In this document: piece after piece, positions 1-6,869 of the stretch
Layout: each line of letters opens with the position of its first letter
How positions within the stretch are numbered: position 1 is the first letter of the stretch
Origin: Hungatella sp. UBA3147
Lineage (GTDB): Bacteria; Bacillota; Clostridia; Lachnospirales; Lachnospiraceae
Direction: 5' to 3'
Assembly: GCA_002365025.1 (NCBI GenBank)
Contig: DEYX01000035.1
Location: 1-15,874 of the forward strand
Length of the DNA stretch: 15,874 nt
Notes under the pieces: model-generated
What the model was told of the DNA's origin: nothing
The model's database searches: none
What the model saw: only the letters and a program-made list of their open reading frames with translations
Made by a program: the position numbers and the translations under genes

Positions 1-34
1 TTTACCGTAACATTATGCCGCTTTTCATTTACCA

Positions 35-64
35 TTGACGTTATTTAAGTGATAAAGTTAATAT
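35..64 (+). promoter_or_regulatory. putative sigma-A promoter of the PTS operon
   Basis: A TTGACG -35-like hexamer at 35-40 is followed after 18 bases by TAATAT at 59-64 (4 of 6 to the -10 consensus). An alternative TATAAC lies at 62-67 but the spacing is then too long. Transcription would begin near 70, just ahead of the GAGGAGG ribosome site at 79-85, so the leader would be very short. The weak -10 suits a promoter that needs an activator, such as the PRD regulator encoded in the same operon. That link is inference; no operator repeat is clear in the 34 bases upstream. Confidence 0.4.
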
Positions 65-91
65 AACCTAAAGAAAGCGAGGAGGAAGTGT

Positions 92-400
92 ATGAAGATC
101 TTAGCCATTACGGCATGTACGGCAGGAATCGCCCATACGTACATTGCCAAGGAAAAACTGGAAAATGCAGCAAAGGAATTGGGAGACTATATCAAGGTAG
201 AGACTCAGGGCTCCATTGGGGTGGAAGATGAGCTTACCCCTGAGGATATCCGTGATGCGGATGTGATTTTGATTTCCGCGGATATCCGGGTAAACAAAGA
301 CCGTTTTGCAGGAAAACCGGTCGTGGAGATTCCGATCAGCATGGTAATGAAATCTCCCAAAGGGGTGATTTCAAAGATTCACGAAAAATTGGGGAAGTAG
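92..400 (+). CDS. PTS fructose-family transporter subunit IIB
   Basis: This 102-residue cytoplasmic protein is the EIIB phosphocarrier that passes phosphate from EIIA to the sugar held by EIIC. The N-terminus carries the fructose-type EIIB signature around C9 (ACTAGIAHTY, residues 8-17). C9 is the expected phosphorylated cysteine. The usual CPTGIAHT motif is changed to CTAGIAHT, so the proline after the cysteine is missing, while G12, H15 and T16 remain. Length matches a free EIIB-Fru domain of about 100 residues. The start follows a strong GAGGAGG site by 6 bases. EIIC follows after a short gap and EIIA is encoded further down at 4521, so the enzyme II is split over three polypeptides. Family is sure; the transported sugar is not known. 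Confidence 0.93.
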   Translation: MKILAITACTAGIAHTYIAKEKLENAAKELGDYIKVETQGSIGVEDELTPEDIRDADVILISADIRVNKDRFAGKPVVEIPISMVMKSPKGVISKIHEKLGK

Positions 401-445
401 CCGGAACGAAGCAAAGAAAAGAATATGGAGAAAGAGGGGAATACA

Positions 446-1552
446 ATGGCAAGGCAAAAACTTGATATTAAAAAACATGTTATGACTGGAATTTCTTATA
501 TGATCCCTATTGTTGTATGCGGGGGAATTCTCTGTGCACTGGCAAAAGGGTTTGGCGGATATGACATCGGCAATGCCGTAGAGGCAGGGGCAACACCGTT
601 TACAAATTTAAATCCCTTTTCCTGGTTAGGCTTTTGGTGGGGAGTGAATAAGTTAGGTTCCGTAGCAATGGATTTTGCGGTAGCTGTGATGACGGCCGGT
701 GTGGCCTATTCGATAGCGGGGCGGCCTGGAATTGTGCCTGGTATTGTAATCGGCTACTGTTCGTCCCAATCCAAGGCAGGATTTCTTGGGGGACTGCTCA
801 TGGCCTTTATCATCGGTTACTTTGTAAACTGGATGAAGACCTGGAAGCTTCCAAAATGGTGCGTAGGGCTGATGCCGGTTATGTTCATACCGGTGATATC
901 GACCGTGGTATGCGGCATGATTTTCCTCTGCGTGTTCTCAATTCCACTTTCCTTTATTATGAATGTGTTCCAGCAGTGGATTATCTCCTTAAACGGAGGA
1001 GCAAAGGCTGTAATCGGTGGGGTTATCGGCGCCTGTATGGGATTTGATATGGGCGGACCCATTAACAAAACTGCTTCCATGGCTGCTAACGCTCTGGGAA
1101 CAGATGGAATTAACGGTCCTATGGCGGCCAAGATCATCGGAGGTATGACCCCTCCTATCGGAATATTTATCGCAACTTTATTAAGGAAAAACAGGTTTTC
1201 AAAAGTGGAACTGGAAACTGCTAAAACGGCGCTTCCTATGGGTCTTTGCTTTATTACAGAAGGTGTTCTTCCCTTTGCGGCAGCGGATCCTGCAAGAGTA
1301 ATCCCCAGCAGCATGATCGGTTCTGCTGTGGCCGGTGCCATTGCAGTAGGAATGGGCTGCGAGTCAGTAGCAGGTCATGGAGGTATATTCGTTGTTCCTA
1401 TGATGAAGAATCCCCTGTGGTTTTTAATTGCCCTGGTGATTGGGTCTTTGGTGACAGGAGTAATCTATGCAGTTCTTAAGCGTCCTTTAGACGAACAGGT
1501 GGAAAAGGAAGAGGAAGAACTTGACTTTGAACTGGATATTAATATCCAGTAA
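446..1552 (+). CDS. PTS fructose-family transporter subunit IIC
   Basis: This is the membrane channel and sugar-binding subunit of the PTS permease, about 368 residues, with roughly eight to ten hydrophobic segments. Fructose-family EIIC landmarks are visible: GGPINKTA at 203-210, ITEGVLPFA at 270-278 and an HGG turn at 311-313. I chose the ATG at 446 because GAGGGG lies 6 bases ahead of it. An in-frame ATG at 425 would add seven residues (MEKEGNT) but has no clear ribosome site. The C-terminal tail after the last membrane span (about 350-368) is very acidic, with EKEEEELDFELD, and lies in the cytoplasm by inference. There is no fused EIIA or EIIB domain. It should pair with the EIIB just upstream; sugar specificity cannot be read from the sequence. 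Confidence 0.93.
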   Translation: MARQKLDIKKHVMTGISYMIPIVVCGGILCALAKGFGGYDIGNAVEAGATPFTNLNPFSWLGFWWGVNKLGSVAMDFAVAVMTAGVAYSIAGRPGIVPGIVIGYCSSQSKAGFLGGLLMAFIIGYFVNWMKTWKLPKWCVGLMPVMFIPVISTVVCGMIFLCVFSIPLSFIMNVFQQWIISLNGGAKAVIGGVIGACMGFDMGGPINKTASMAANALGTDGINGPMAAKIIGGMTPPIGIFIATLLRKNRFSKVELETAKTALPMGLCFITEGVLPFAAADPARVIPSSMIGSAVAGAIAVGMGCESVAGHGGIFVVPMMKNPLWFLIALVIGSLVTGVIYAVLKRPLDEQVEKEEEELDFELDINIQ

Positions 1553-1572
1553 GACTGAGGATAATATGGAAC

Positions 1573-1613
1573 GCCCTGCGGGCATACCTTTATGCCCAGA
1601 AAACATGGGCATA
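1573..1613 (+). other. alternative RNA hairpins between EIIC and aldolase genes
   Basis: Four short arms can pair in competing ways. GCCC (1573-1576) pairs with GGGC (1580-1583). GGGCATA (1580-1586) pairs perfectly with TATGCCC (1591-1597) over a 4-base loop. TATGCCCA (1591-1598) pairs perfectly with TGGGCATA (1606-1613) over a 7-base loop. Pairings 1:2 plus 3:4 exclude 2:3, as in attenuators. No T-run follows arm 4, so this is not a plain intrinsic terminator; an mRNA processing or stability element is as likely. The aldolase ribosome site (AAGGAAAGGAAG) starts a few bases downstream. Confidence 0.55.
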
Positions 1614-1636
1614 ATTAAGGAAAGGAAGAGAAAAGC

Positions 1637-2521
1637 ATGTTAGTATCAATGAAAGCCATCCTAGATGATGCAAATAAAAATTACTACGGTGTTATGGCGA
1701 TGAACAGCATTAACATAGAGATGGCCAGGGCGGGAATTATGGCAGCGGAAGAGGAGCATTCTCCCATTATCATGCAGTTTGGACCTGGACAGATGAAAAA
1801 TCATGCTCATGCGGAAGAAATGCTTCCGGTGATAAGGGAGCTGGCGGCAAGGGTCCATGTACCGGTTGCCTTAAATCTTGACCATGGTTCTGATTTTCAC
1901 ACCATTGCGGACTGCATCAACCGCGGATTTACCAATGTTATGTACGATGGTTCCTCTCTGCCTTATGAGGAGAATGTTAAGCGCACGGCAATCATCACTG
2001 CTCTTGCACATGGAATGGGCTGTTCCGTAGAAGGAGAACTGGGGCATGTGGGCCAGGCGGACCATGAGGATGATTCGGATACGGATTTGTATACCGATCC
2101 TGACCTTGCAATGGATTTTGTGGAAAAGACAGGTATTGATGCTTTGGCTGTGGCAATTGGTACGGCTCATGGGGCTTATCCCAAGGGAAAGATACCGAAG
2201 CTGGACTTTGAACGGCTTCATCTGTTAAAAGAGACGTTAAACATGCCATTGGTACTTCACGGCGGTTCCGGTTCCGGAGAAGAAAATTTAAGAAAAGCAG
2301 TAGCCGGAGGCATTAATAAGATCAATGTATGCACCGATGCCTTTGAAGCGGGAAAGAAGGCCATGCTTATAGAGATCGGGCGGAATCCGGAGACCGATTA
2401 TATGCATCTGTGCATGGCGGCGGAAGCAGGGATCAAACAGTTTGTAAAGGACTATATGAAGGTGATCGGTTCCAGCGGAAGATATATATATGGAGCAGCA
2501 AAGCAGGCAGGAAATGAGTAA
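1637..2521 (+). CDS. class II (zinc) fructose/tagatose-bisphosphate-type aldolase
   Basis: This 294-residue cytoplasmic enzyme belongs to the class II aldolases (FbaA/GatY/KbaY/IolJ group), which cleave a ketose phosphate to dihydroxyacetone phosphate and an aldehyde using zinc. Visible residues are NLDHG at 80-84 (D82 catalytic, H83 zinc), YDGSS at 103-107, E134 in GELG, H178 in GTAHG and H208 in LHGGSGSG. INKINVCTD at 226-234 is the phosphate-binding end of the barrel. Length is normal for the family. The loop after GELG is rich in acidic residues (HEDDSDTD, 143-150). It lies in the PTS operon 84 bases after EIIC, so it probably cleaves the product of the imported sugar. Fructose-1,6-bisphosphate, tagatose-1,6-bisphosphate or another ketose phosphate are all possible. 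Confidence 0.92.
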   Translation: MLVSMKAILDDANKNYYGVMAMNSINIEMARAGIMAAEEEHSPIIMQFGPGQMKNHAHAEEMLPVIRELAARVHVPVALNLDHGSDFHTIADCINRGFTNVMYDGSSLPYEENVKRTAIITALAHGMGCSVEGELGHVGQADHEDDSDTDLYTDPDLAMDFVEKTGIDALAVAIGTAHGAYPKGKIPKLDFERLHLLKETLNMPLVLHGGSGSGEENLRKAVAGGINKINVCTDAFEAGKKAMLIEIGRNPETDYMHLCMAAEAGIKQFVKDYMKVIGSSGRYIYGAAKQAGNE

Positions 2522-2545
2522 TTCCTAAAGAATAGGGGTGTTTAC

Positions 2546-4507
2546 TTGAAGGAAGATAAGATCGCATTATATAACAATAAAATATTGCAGTGCCTGATAA
2601 ACGGAGAAACTTACACCATACTGCAGCTTGCCGATAATGTGGGATTATCTGAAAAAACGGTGAGGACCCGTATGAAACAGCTTGATGAATGGCTGGAGGC
2701 GGAAGGGCTTGGGAAAATAGAAAAAAGGCAGGGAACCGGAATATGGCTGGAACTTGACGGCAGGCAGAGAAAGATCCTGGAAAGCCGCCTGGAGCATGGG
2801 GATGACCCTGCCGGGGATTTGGATAACCGGAATATACAGCTTATGGGCAAGCTTCTTAAAATGAAACCCGGAGAAGTCGTGACTCTTCAGCAGCTGGCAG
2901 ACAGCCTCTATTTAAGCCCTCCCACCGTCAGCAATCTGCTGAAAGATATAAGGTCATGGTTTGAGGAACGGAACATAAAAATAACAGCCGTACGGAACAA
3001 AGGTATCTGCCTGACAGGGAAGGAGTACAGCTTCCGGATTGCAATCAAGGACTATATGCTGGACTTGCTGCCGGAAATCATGGAGGCGCTCTTTGGAACT
3101 TATGCACCGGGAGTGGATGCGGCCCGCATCCGGCGCATGATCGTGGAAGCGGAAAACGCCTGGCGAATCGAACTGGCCGACCATTCCTTTAAGATGGTAT
3201 GGATCATGACCTGCCTCTCTGTTTCCCGGAAGGGTCTTGGCGATGGACTTCTTTCCAGCAATATGCAGGAGGAAAATATCCAGCGCTATAATGAATATTC
3301 CTTTGCCGAATCCATTTACCAGAGGATCGGAAGGGAATATCAGATTGACTTAACAGAGGATGATACCGTTCTTCTGGCGATGCTGCTGCTTTCGGCTAAA
3401 AAACTGAAAACTTTTACCGATGTCAGTGACGAAGATTATGCCATGCAGTATGATAAGAATCTGGAGCACTTTGTAAAACTGGTGATCGAAACCATTGGTG
3501 ATCTGCTGGAAGCAGACCTTTCCGGGGACCAGATGCTGTATGAAGGCCTGTTGATCCATATGAGGTCAGCCATATTCCGGATGAAGTATTCCACGGTTGC
3601 GGGCGACAGTATAAGCAAGTATGTTAAGAACGAATATAAGCAGACCTTTCTGGCTGCCTGGTCGACCAGCAGCTTGTTTGAGGAGTATTACGATGTACAG
3701 GTGACAGAGGATGAACTGGCAGGAATCGCACTTTATATCCAGGCTGCCATAATCCGCAGAAAAAAGGGGAGACCCCTGACCGCACTGCTGGTGAGCCAGA
3801 GGGGCATGGCTGCCTGCCAGCTTTCCATTGAGATGATTAAATACAGTATTCCTGAGATCACGGACATACAGGCGGTCAGCCGCCATGATTTTAAATTGTC
3901 CCTTCATTCGGAAACGGATATCATTATCAATGGATCCGGCCTGGATTTAGATGATTCCAGGGTGGTTACAGTGGAAGACCGCATAAGCGAAAAGGAAATT
4001 GAGATCATACGGCGCAAGGCCGCCCAGGTTTCCAGGCTAAGGAATAAACCGGATTTCCAGTTTAACAGCTTATGCCATCAGTTGTTTGAGGTCGATTTAA
4101 TCCTGGTAAGGCCTCAGGTCAGGGATAAGGACCAGCTGATCACCATGATGGTGAAGAGGCTGGAAGAAAAGGGAGATGTGACTCAGAATTATCTGGAAAG
4201 TGTATTTGACAGGGAAAGGGCTACAACGACTAGTATCGGCAGAGGCATCGCCATTCCTCATGGAAACATAGCAGAGGTGAATGAAGCCCGTATTGTGGTG
4301 GCTATTTTAGATAAACCGGTCAAATGGCATGAGGATATGGTTGATACCATATTCCTTCTTGCGACAAAAATGACGTCAAAATTTGAGATAAAAAGGACAA
4401 AGCAGTTTTATAAAGATTTTCTGCTGCTTACAGAGAATGACGAGAATATGGAGGCAATGAAACGGCTGGAGTCATCTCTGGAAGTCTATCAGTATTTTAT
4501 CAAGTAA
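2546..4507 (+). CDS. PRD-containing MtlR-like transcriptional regulator with EIIB-like and EIIA domains
   Basis: This 653-residue DNA-binding activator type senses PTS phosphorylation. Domain order: HTH at about 10-60 (LADNVGLSEKTVRTRM), second HTH at about 105-155 (LADSLYLSPPTVSNLL), PRD1 at about 190-290, PRD2 at about 305-405, EIIB-Gat-like at about 410-500 and EIIA-Fru/Mtl at about 510-650. Of the usual phosphorylated residues, PRD2 keeps H338 and EIIA keeps H572 (AIPHG). By motif comparison PRD1 has M221 and L280 where histidines are expected, PRD2 has Y397 for its second histidine, and the EIIB cysteine position is S417. The start is TTG at 2546, 5 bases after AGGGGTG; the next in-frame ATG is inside the first HTH. 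It sits inside the operon it probably controls. Confidence 0.9.
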   Translation: MKEDKIALYNNKILQCLINGETYTILQLADNVGLSEKTVRTRMKQLDEWLEAEGLGKIEKRQGTGIWLELDGRQRKILESRLEHGDDPAGDLDNRNIQLMGKLLKMKPGEVVTLQQLADSLYLSPPTVSNLLKDIRSWFEERNIKITAVRNKGICLTGKEYSFRIAIKDYMLDLLPEIMEALFGTYAPGVDAARIRRMIVEAENAWRIELADHSFKMVWIMTCLSVSRKGLGDGLLSSNMQEENIQRYNEYSFAESIYQRIGREYQIDLTEDDTVLLAMLLLSAKKLKTFTDVSDEDYAMQYDKNLEHFVKLVIETIGDLLEADLSGDQMLYEGLLIHMRSAIFRMKYSTVAGDSISKYVKNEYKQTFLAAWSTSSLFEEYYDVQVTEDELAGIALYIQAAIIRRKKGRPLTALLVSQRGMAACQLSIEMIKYSIPEITDIQAVSRHDFKLSLHSETDIIINGSGLDLDDSRVVTVEDRISEKEIEIIRRKAAQVSRLRNKPDFQFNSLCHQLFEVDLILVRPQVRDKDQLITMMVKRLEEKGDVTQNYLESVFDRERATTTSIGRGIAIPHGNIAEVNEARIVVAILDKPVKWHEDMVDTIFLLATKMTSKFEIKRTKQFYKDFLLLTENDENMEAMKRLESSLEVYQYFIK

Positions 4508-4520
4508 GGGGAGAAACAAG

Positions 4521-4970
4521 ATGGCAGTAAAAGAGATTCTGGATAAGAGAGTCATTGATTTAAATATGAAAGCAGTTAATAAGGATGAGGTGATCCGCCA
4601 TCTGGCCGGCCTCTTAAAGAAGGCGGGATACGTGGAGGATCTGGAAGGCTACATTAAGGATGTATATTTAAGGGAAGAGGAAGGAATCACAGGGATCGGA
4701 GGACATGTGGCCATTCCCCACGGAAAATCCGATTTTGTGGATAAGGTAGGGATTGCAGTGGGCAGAACGGAGCAGATGGTGGAATGGGAGTCCTACGATG
4801 AGGAGCCTGCGGACCTTTTCTTCCTGTTTGCAGTACCCTCCGATAGCGAAGGTTCCAAAGACCATCTTCGCCTGATTGCAGAATTGGCGGGTAAGCTCGG
4901 AAATGAGACCATCATGGGAAAACTGCAGGCTGCGTCTACTTATGAAGATTTACTGGACGCATTTTCATAA
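4521..4970 (+). CDS. PTS fructose-family transporter subunit IIA
   Basis: This 149-residue cytoplasmic EIIA takes phosphate from HPr and hands it to EIIB. The signature GIGGHVAIPHGKS (58-70) contains H67, the expected phosphorylated histidine. Length and the C-terminal LRLIAELAGKL helix fit a free EIIA-Fru domain. It begins 13 bases after the regulator with a good GGGGAGA site. The preceding regulator ends in its own EIIA domain of the same fold (H572), so the operon encodes two. Only this one is free to serve transport. The general PTS proteins EI and HPr are not in the window, as expected since they are normally encoded elsewhere. Confidence 0.93.
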   Translation: MAVKEILDKRVIDLNMKAVNKDEVIRHLAGLLKKAGYVEDLEGYIKDVYLREEEGITGIGGHVAIPHGKSDFVDKVGIAVGRTEQMVEWESYDEEPADLFFLFAVPSDSEGSKDHLRLIAELAGKLGNETIMGKLQAASTYEDLLDAFS

Positions 4971-4993
4971 AGGAAGATCATGGAGGTTTGGTT

Positions 4994-5989
4994 ATGGAAA
5001 TGAGAGAGATAGGAAAATCTGGAATCAGGACCAATGCCCTTGCCCTGGGCTGCTGGGCAATCGGCGGCGGAGAATGGTGGGGAGCCAATGACGATGAAAT
5101 GTCAGTGAAAACCATCTTAAGAGGACTGGAACTGGGGATCAACTGGATTGACACTGCCAGGGTTTACGGCTTTGGACATAGTGAGGAAGTCATCGGGCAG
5201 GCGTTAAAACAGACGGACCGCAGCCGTGTCATCCTTTCTACCAAATGCGGACTCCAGTGGTATGACCATGGCGGAGAGGTGCATTTTACAAAAGAAGGCA
5301 ATACCGTGAGCAGGGATCTATCACCCAACGCAATACGGAGGGATTTGGAACTAAGCTTAAAAGCCCTGGGAACGGATTATATTGATGTATATTACACGCA
5401 CTGGCAGTGCAAAACCTATGGGAAGGTACCTGTGGCTGAGACCATGGGAGAACTTTTAAGAATGAAGGAAGAGGGAAAGATCAGGGCCATCGGAGCTTCC
5501 AACGTGGATCTGACAGTTCTTAAGGACTATGTAGCCGCAGGGGAGCTGGACGTGATCCAGGAAAAATTAAGCATCCTGGACAGGAAAGCGGAAACAGACC
5601 TCCTTCCATTCTGCGAAGCAAATGGGATCACCCTTCAGACCTATTCCCCTATAGAACAGGGACTTCTTGCCGGGAAAGCCCCGGATGATTATATACCAGC
5701 AAAGGGAGAAGTCCGGGACGGAAAAACCTGGTGGAAGCAGGAGAATATCAGGACAGCAAATGAGATGCTGGCAGGCTGGAAGGACTTAACGGATAAGTAC
5801 CGGTGCAGCCTTGCAAACCTGTGCATCAAGTGGAATTCCATGGTTTCTCCTAATATCAATGTGCTTTGCGGAGCCAGGAAACTGTCCCAGATCGAGGATA
5901 CTGCAAAATCCATGGACATTCCTATGTCACAGGAGGATTATTTAAGGATGAGAAGGGATGCGGACAAGGCAATAGGAAAACAGGTTTAG
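4994..5989 (+). CDS. aldo/keto reductase
   Basis: This 331-residue cytoplasmic oxidoreductase has the AKR barrel. The catalytic tetrad is visible: D53 and Y58 in DTARVYG, K84 in STKCG and H136 in YYTHWQ. The family uses NAD(P)H to interconvert a carbonyl and an alcohol. The start is ATG at 4994, 7 bases after GGAGG. A TTG at 4988 would add two residues but sits almost on top of the ribosome site. It starts 23 bases after EIIA, so it should act in the same sugar pathway, either reducing or oxidising the imported sugar phosphate or an aldehyde released by the aldolase. Substrate is not predictable; the insert around 86-106 (GLQWYDHGG) resembles the AKR group often found with sugar catabolism genes. 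Confidence 0.88.
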   Translation: MEMREIGKSGIRTNALALGCWAIGGGEWWGANDDEMSVKTILRGLELGINWIDTARVYGFGHSEEVIGQALKQTDRSRVILSTKCGLQWYDHGGEVHFTKEGNTVSRDLSPNAIRRDLELSLKALGTDYIDVYYTHWQCKTYGKVPVAETMGELLRMKEEGKIRAIGASNVDLTVLKDYVAAGELDVIQEKLSILDRKAETDLLPFCEANGITLQTYSPIEQGLLAGKAPDDYIPAKGEVRDGKTWWKQENIRTANEMLAGWKDLTDKYRCSLANLCIKWNSMVSPNINVLCGARKLSQIEDTAKSMDIPMSQEDYLRMRRDADKAIGKQV

Positions 5990-6021
5990 AAAAATAAACA
6001 GACGGAGAGGAATGGAAACAA

Positions 6022-6705
6022 ATGAAAATTGCATTATTAAATGAATTCAGTCAGTCGCCGAAGAACGGCATTATATTAAAGGAGTTAAAATCAGTAGCAG
6101 AACCAATGGGGTATCAGGTATATAATACAGCTATGGAAAAACCCCTGTCAGACCAGGATGTGCCTGAGGCATACACCAAGGAAAATCCCAGGCTTACTTA
6201 TTTGCATTTAGGCATTCAGGCAGCCCTTCTTTTAAATTCAGGGGCGGTTGATTTTGTAGTCACCGGATGCGGCACGGGACAGGGGGCATTGATGTCCTTA
6301 AATATGTATCCGGGAGTCGTGTGCGGCTACTGCATTGAGCCAACGGATGCCTATCTGTTTTTGCAGATCAATAACGGAAATGCTTTGTCTCTTCCTTTTG
6401 CCAAGGGCTTTGGCTGGGGAGCGGAGCTTAACTTAAATAATATTTTCACCAGGGCTTTTGGTTCCCCAAAGGGAATGGGATACCCGGAAGACAGGAAAGA
6501 GGCGCAAAACAGGAATGCCAACCTTCTTTTTGAGGTAAAAAAACAGGTGGCAAAACCACTTTTGGAGGCTCTTAAATCCCTGGATCCCCAAATGGTAAAG
6601 GAATGCATGATTCCAAGATTTCTTGATTGCTTTTATGAGGGGTGTAAGGATGAAGAGATCAAGGCTTTTGTGGACCAGATGGCCGGGGAAGCAAATGGAA
6701 ATTAA
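6022..6705 (+). CDS. divergent RpiB/LacA/LacB-family sugar-phosphate isomerase
   Basis: This 227-residue cytoplasmic protein has the RpiB/LacAB core: an MKIALL first strand, then TGCGTGQG at 81-88 with C83 at the position of the RpiB catalytic cysteine, and PGVVCGYC at 97-104. Family members interconvert aldose and ketose phosphates. It is clearly unlike ordinary RpiB. The first-strand SDH motif is replaced by NEF (7-9), and the HNDANV helix motif is replaced by INNGNA (116-121), so usual histidines are missing. It is also about 75 residues longer than RpiB, with an added helical C-terminus (about 155-227). RpiB-family annotation is reasonable, but the reaction may differ from ribose-5-phosphate or galactose-6-phosphate isomerisation. 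It is the last gene of the PTS operon, 32 bases after the reductase. Confidence 0.8.
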   Translation: MKIALLNEFSQSPKNGIILKELKSVAEPMGYQVYNTAMEKPLSDQDVPEAYTKENPRLTYLHLGIQAALLLNSGAVDFVVTGCGTGQGALMSLNMYPGVVCGYCIEPTDAYLFLQINNGNALSLPFAKGFGWGAELNLNNIFTRAFGSPKGMGYPEDRKEAQNRNANLLFEVKKQVAKPLLEALKSLDPQMVKECMIPRFLDCFYEGCKDEEIKAFVDQMAGEANGN

Positions 6706-6747
6706 TCATATGTTTTTACTCTATATGAAATTATTCCTGTAGATAAA

Positions 6748-6765
6748 ACACAAGGTGTCTTTTTT
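6748..6765 (+). terminator. weak intrinsic terminator candidate after the PTS operon
   Basis: ACAC (6748-6751) pairs with GTGT (6755-6758) over a 3-base loop, then one C and six T bases (6760-6765). The T-run and position after the last PTS gene fit a terminator. The 4-bp stem is short, so termination would be weak or partial. Confidence 0.35.
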
Positions 6766-6769
6766 GAGA

Positions 6770-6800
6770 AACATGTTCCTAAACGGTATGTCATGTTACT
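6770..6800 (+). promoter_or_regulatory. candidate operator: CATGTT direct repeats upstream of the GH4 promoter
   Basis: CATGTTCCT (6772-6780) and CATGTTACT (6792-6800) match at 8 of 9 bases. They are exactly 20 bases apart, about two helical turns. The first copy is inside the palindrome AACATGTT (6770-6777). They lie 17 or more bases upstream of the proposed -35, where an activator would sit. The regulator is unknown. Confidence 0.35.
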
Positions 6801-6816
6801 GGATGGGCCGCCTCTG

Positions 6817-6845
6817 TTTTCTTACCCTCTTTTTTGTATTATAAT
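6817..6845 (+). promoter_or_regulatory. putative promoter of the amino-sugar operon
   Basis: A perfect TATAAT lies at 6840-6845. The sequence 17 bases upstream, TTTTCT at 6817-6822, is a poor -35, which suggests dependence on an activator. Transcription would start near 6852, immediately ahead of the AAAGGAGGG ribosome site at 6855-6863, giving a very short leader. Confidence 0.5.
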
Positions 6846-6869
6846 TTTCATATAAAAGGAGGGCTTTAT

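Noticed and set aside
817..1341. 174-residue open frame on the minus strand inside the EIIC gene
   Set aside because: It is fully covered by a clear EIIC coding sequence with family motifs, and its translation shows no recognisable domain.
6775..6796. Catabolite-responsive (cre) site around TAAACGGTATG
   Set aside because: Four positions of the cre consensus mismatch, including both conserved outer pairs.
6834..6869. TTG start extending the GH4 protein by 12 residues
   Set aside because: The extension overlaps the TATAAT element, and the ATG at 6870 has an AAAGGAGGG site at ideal spacing.
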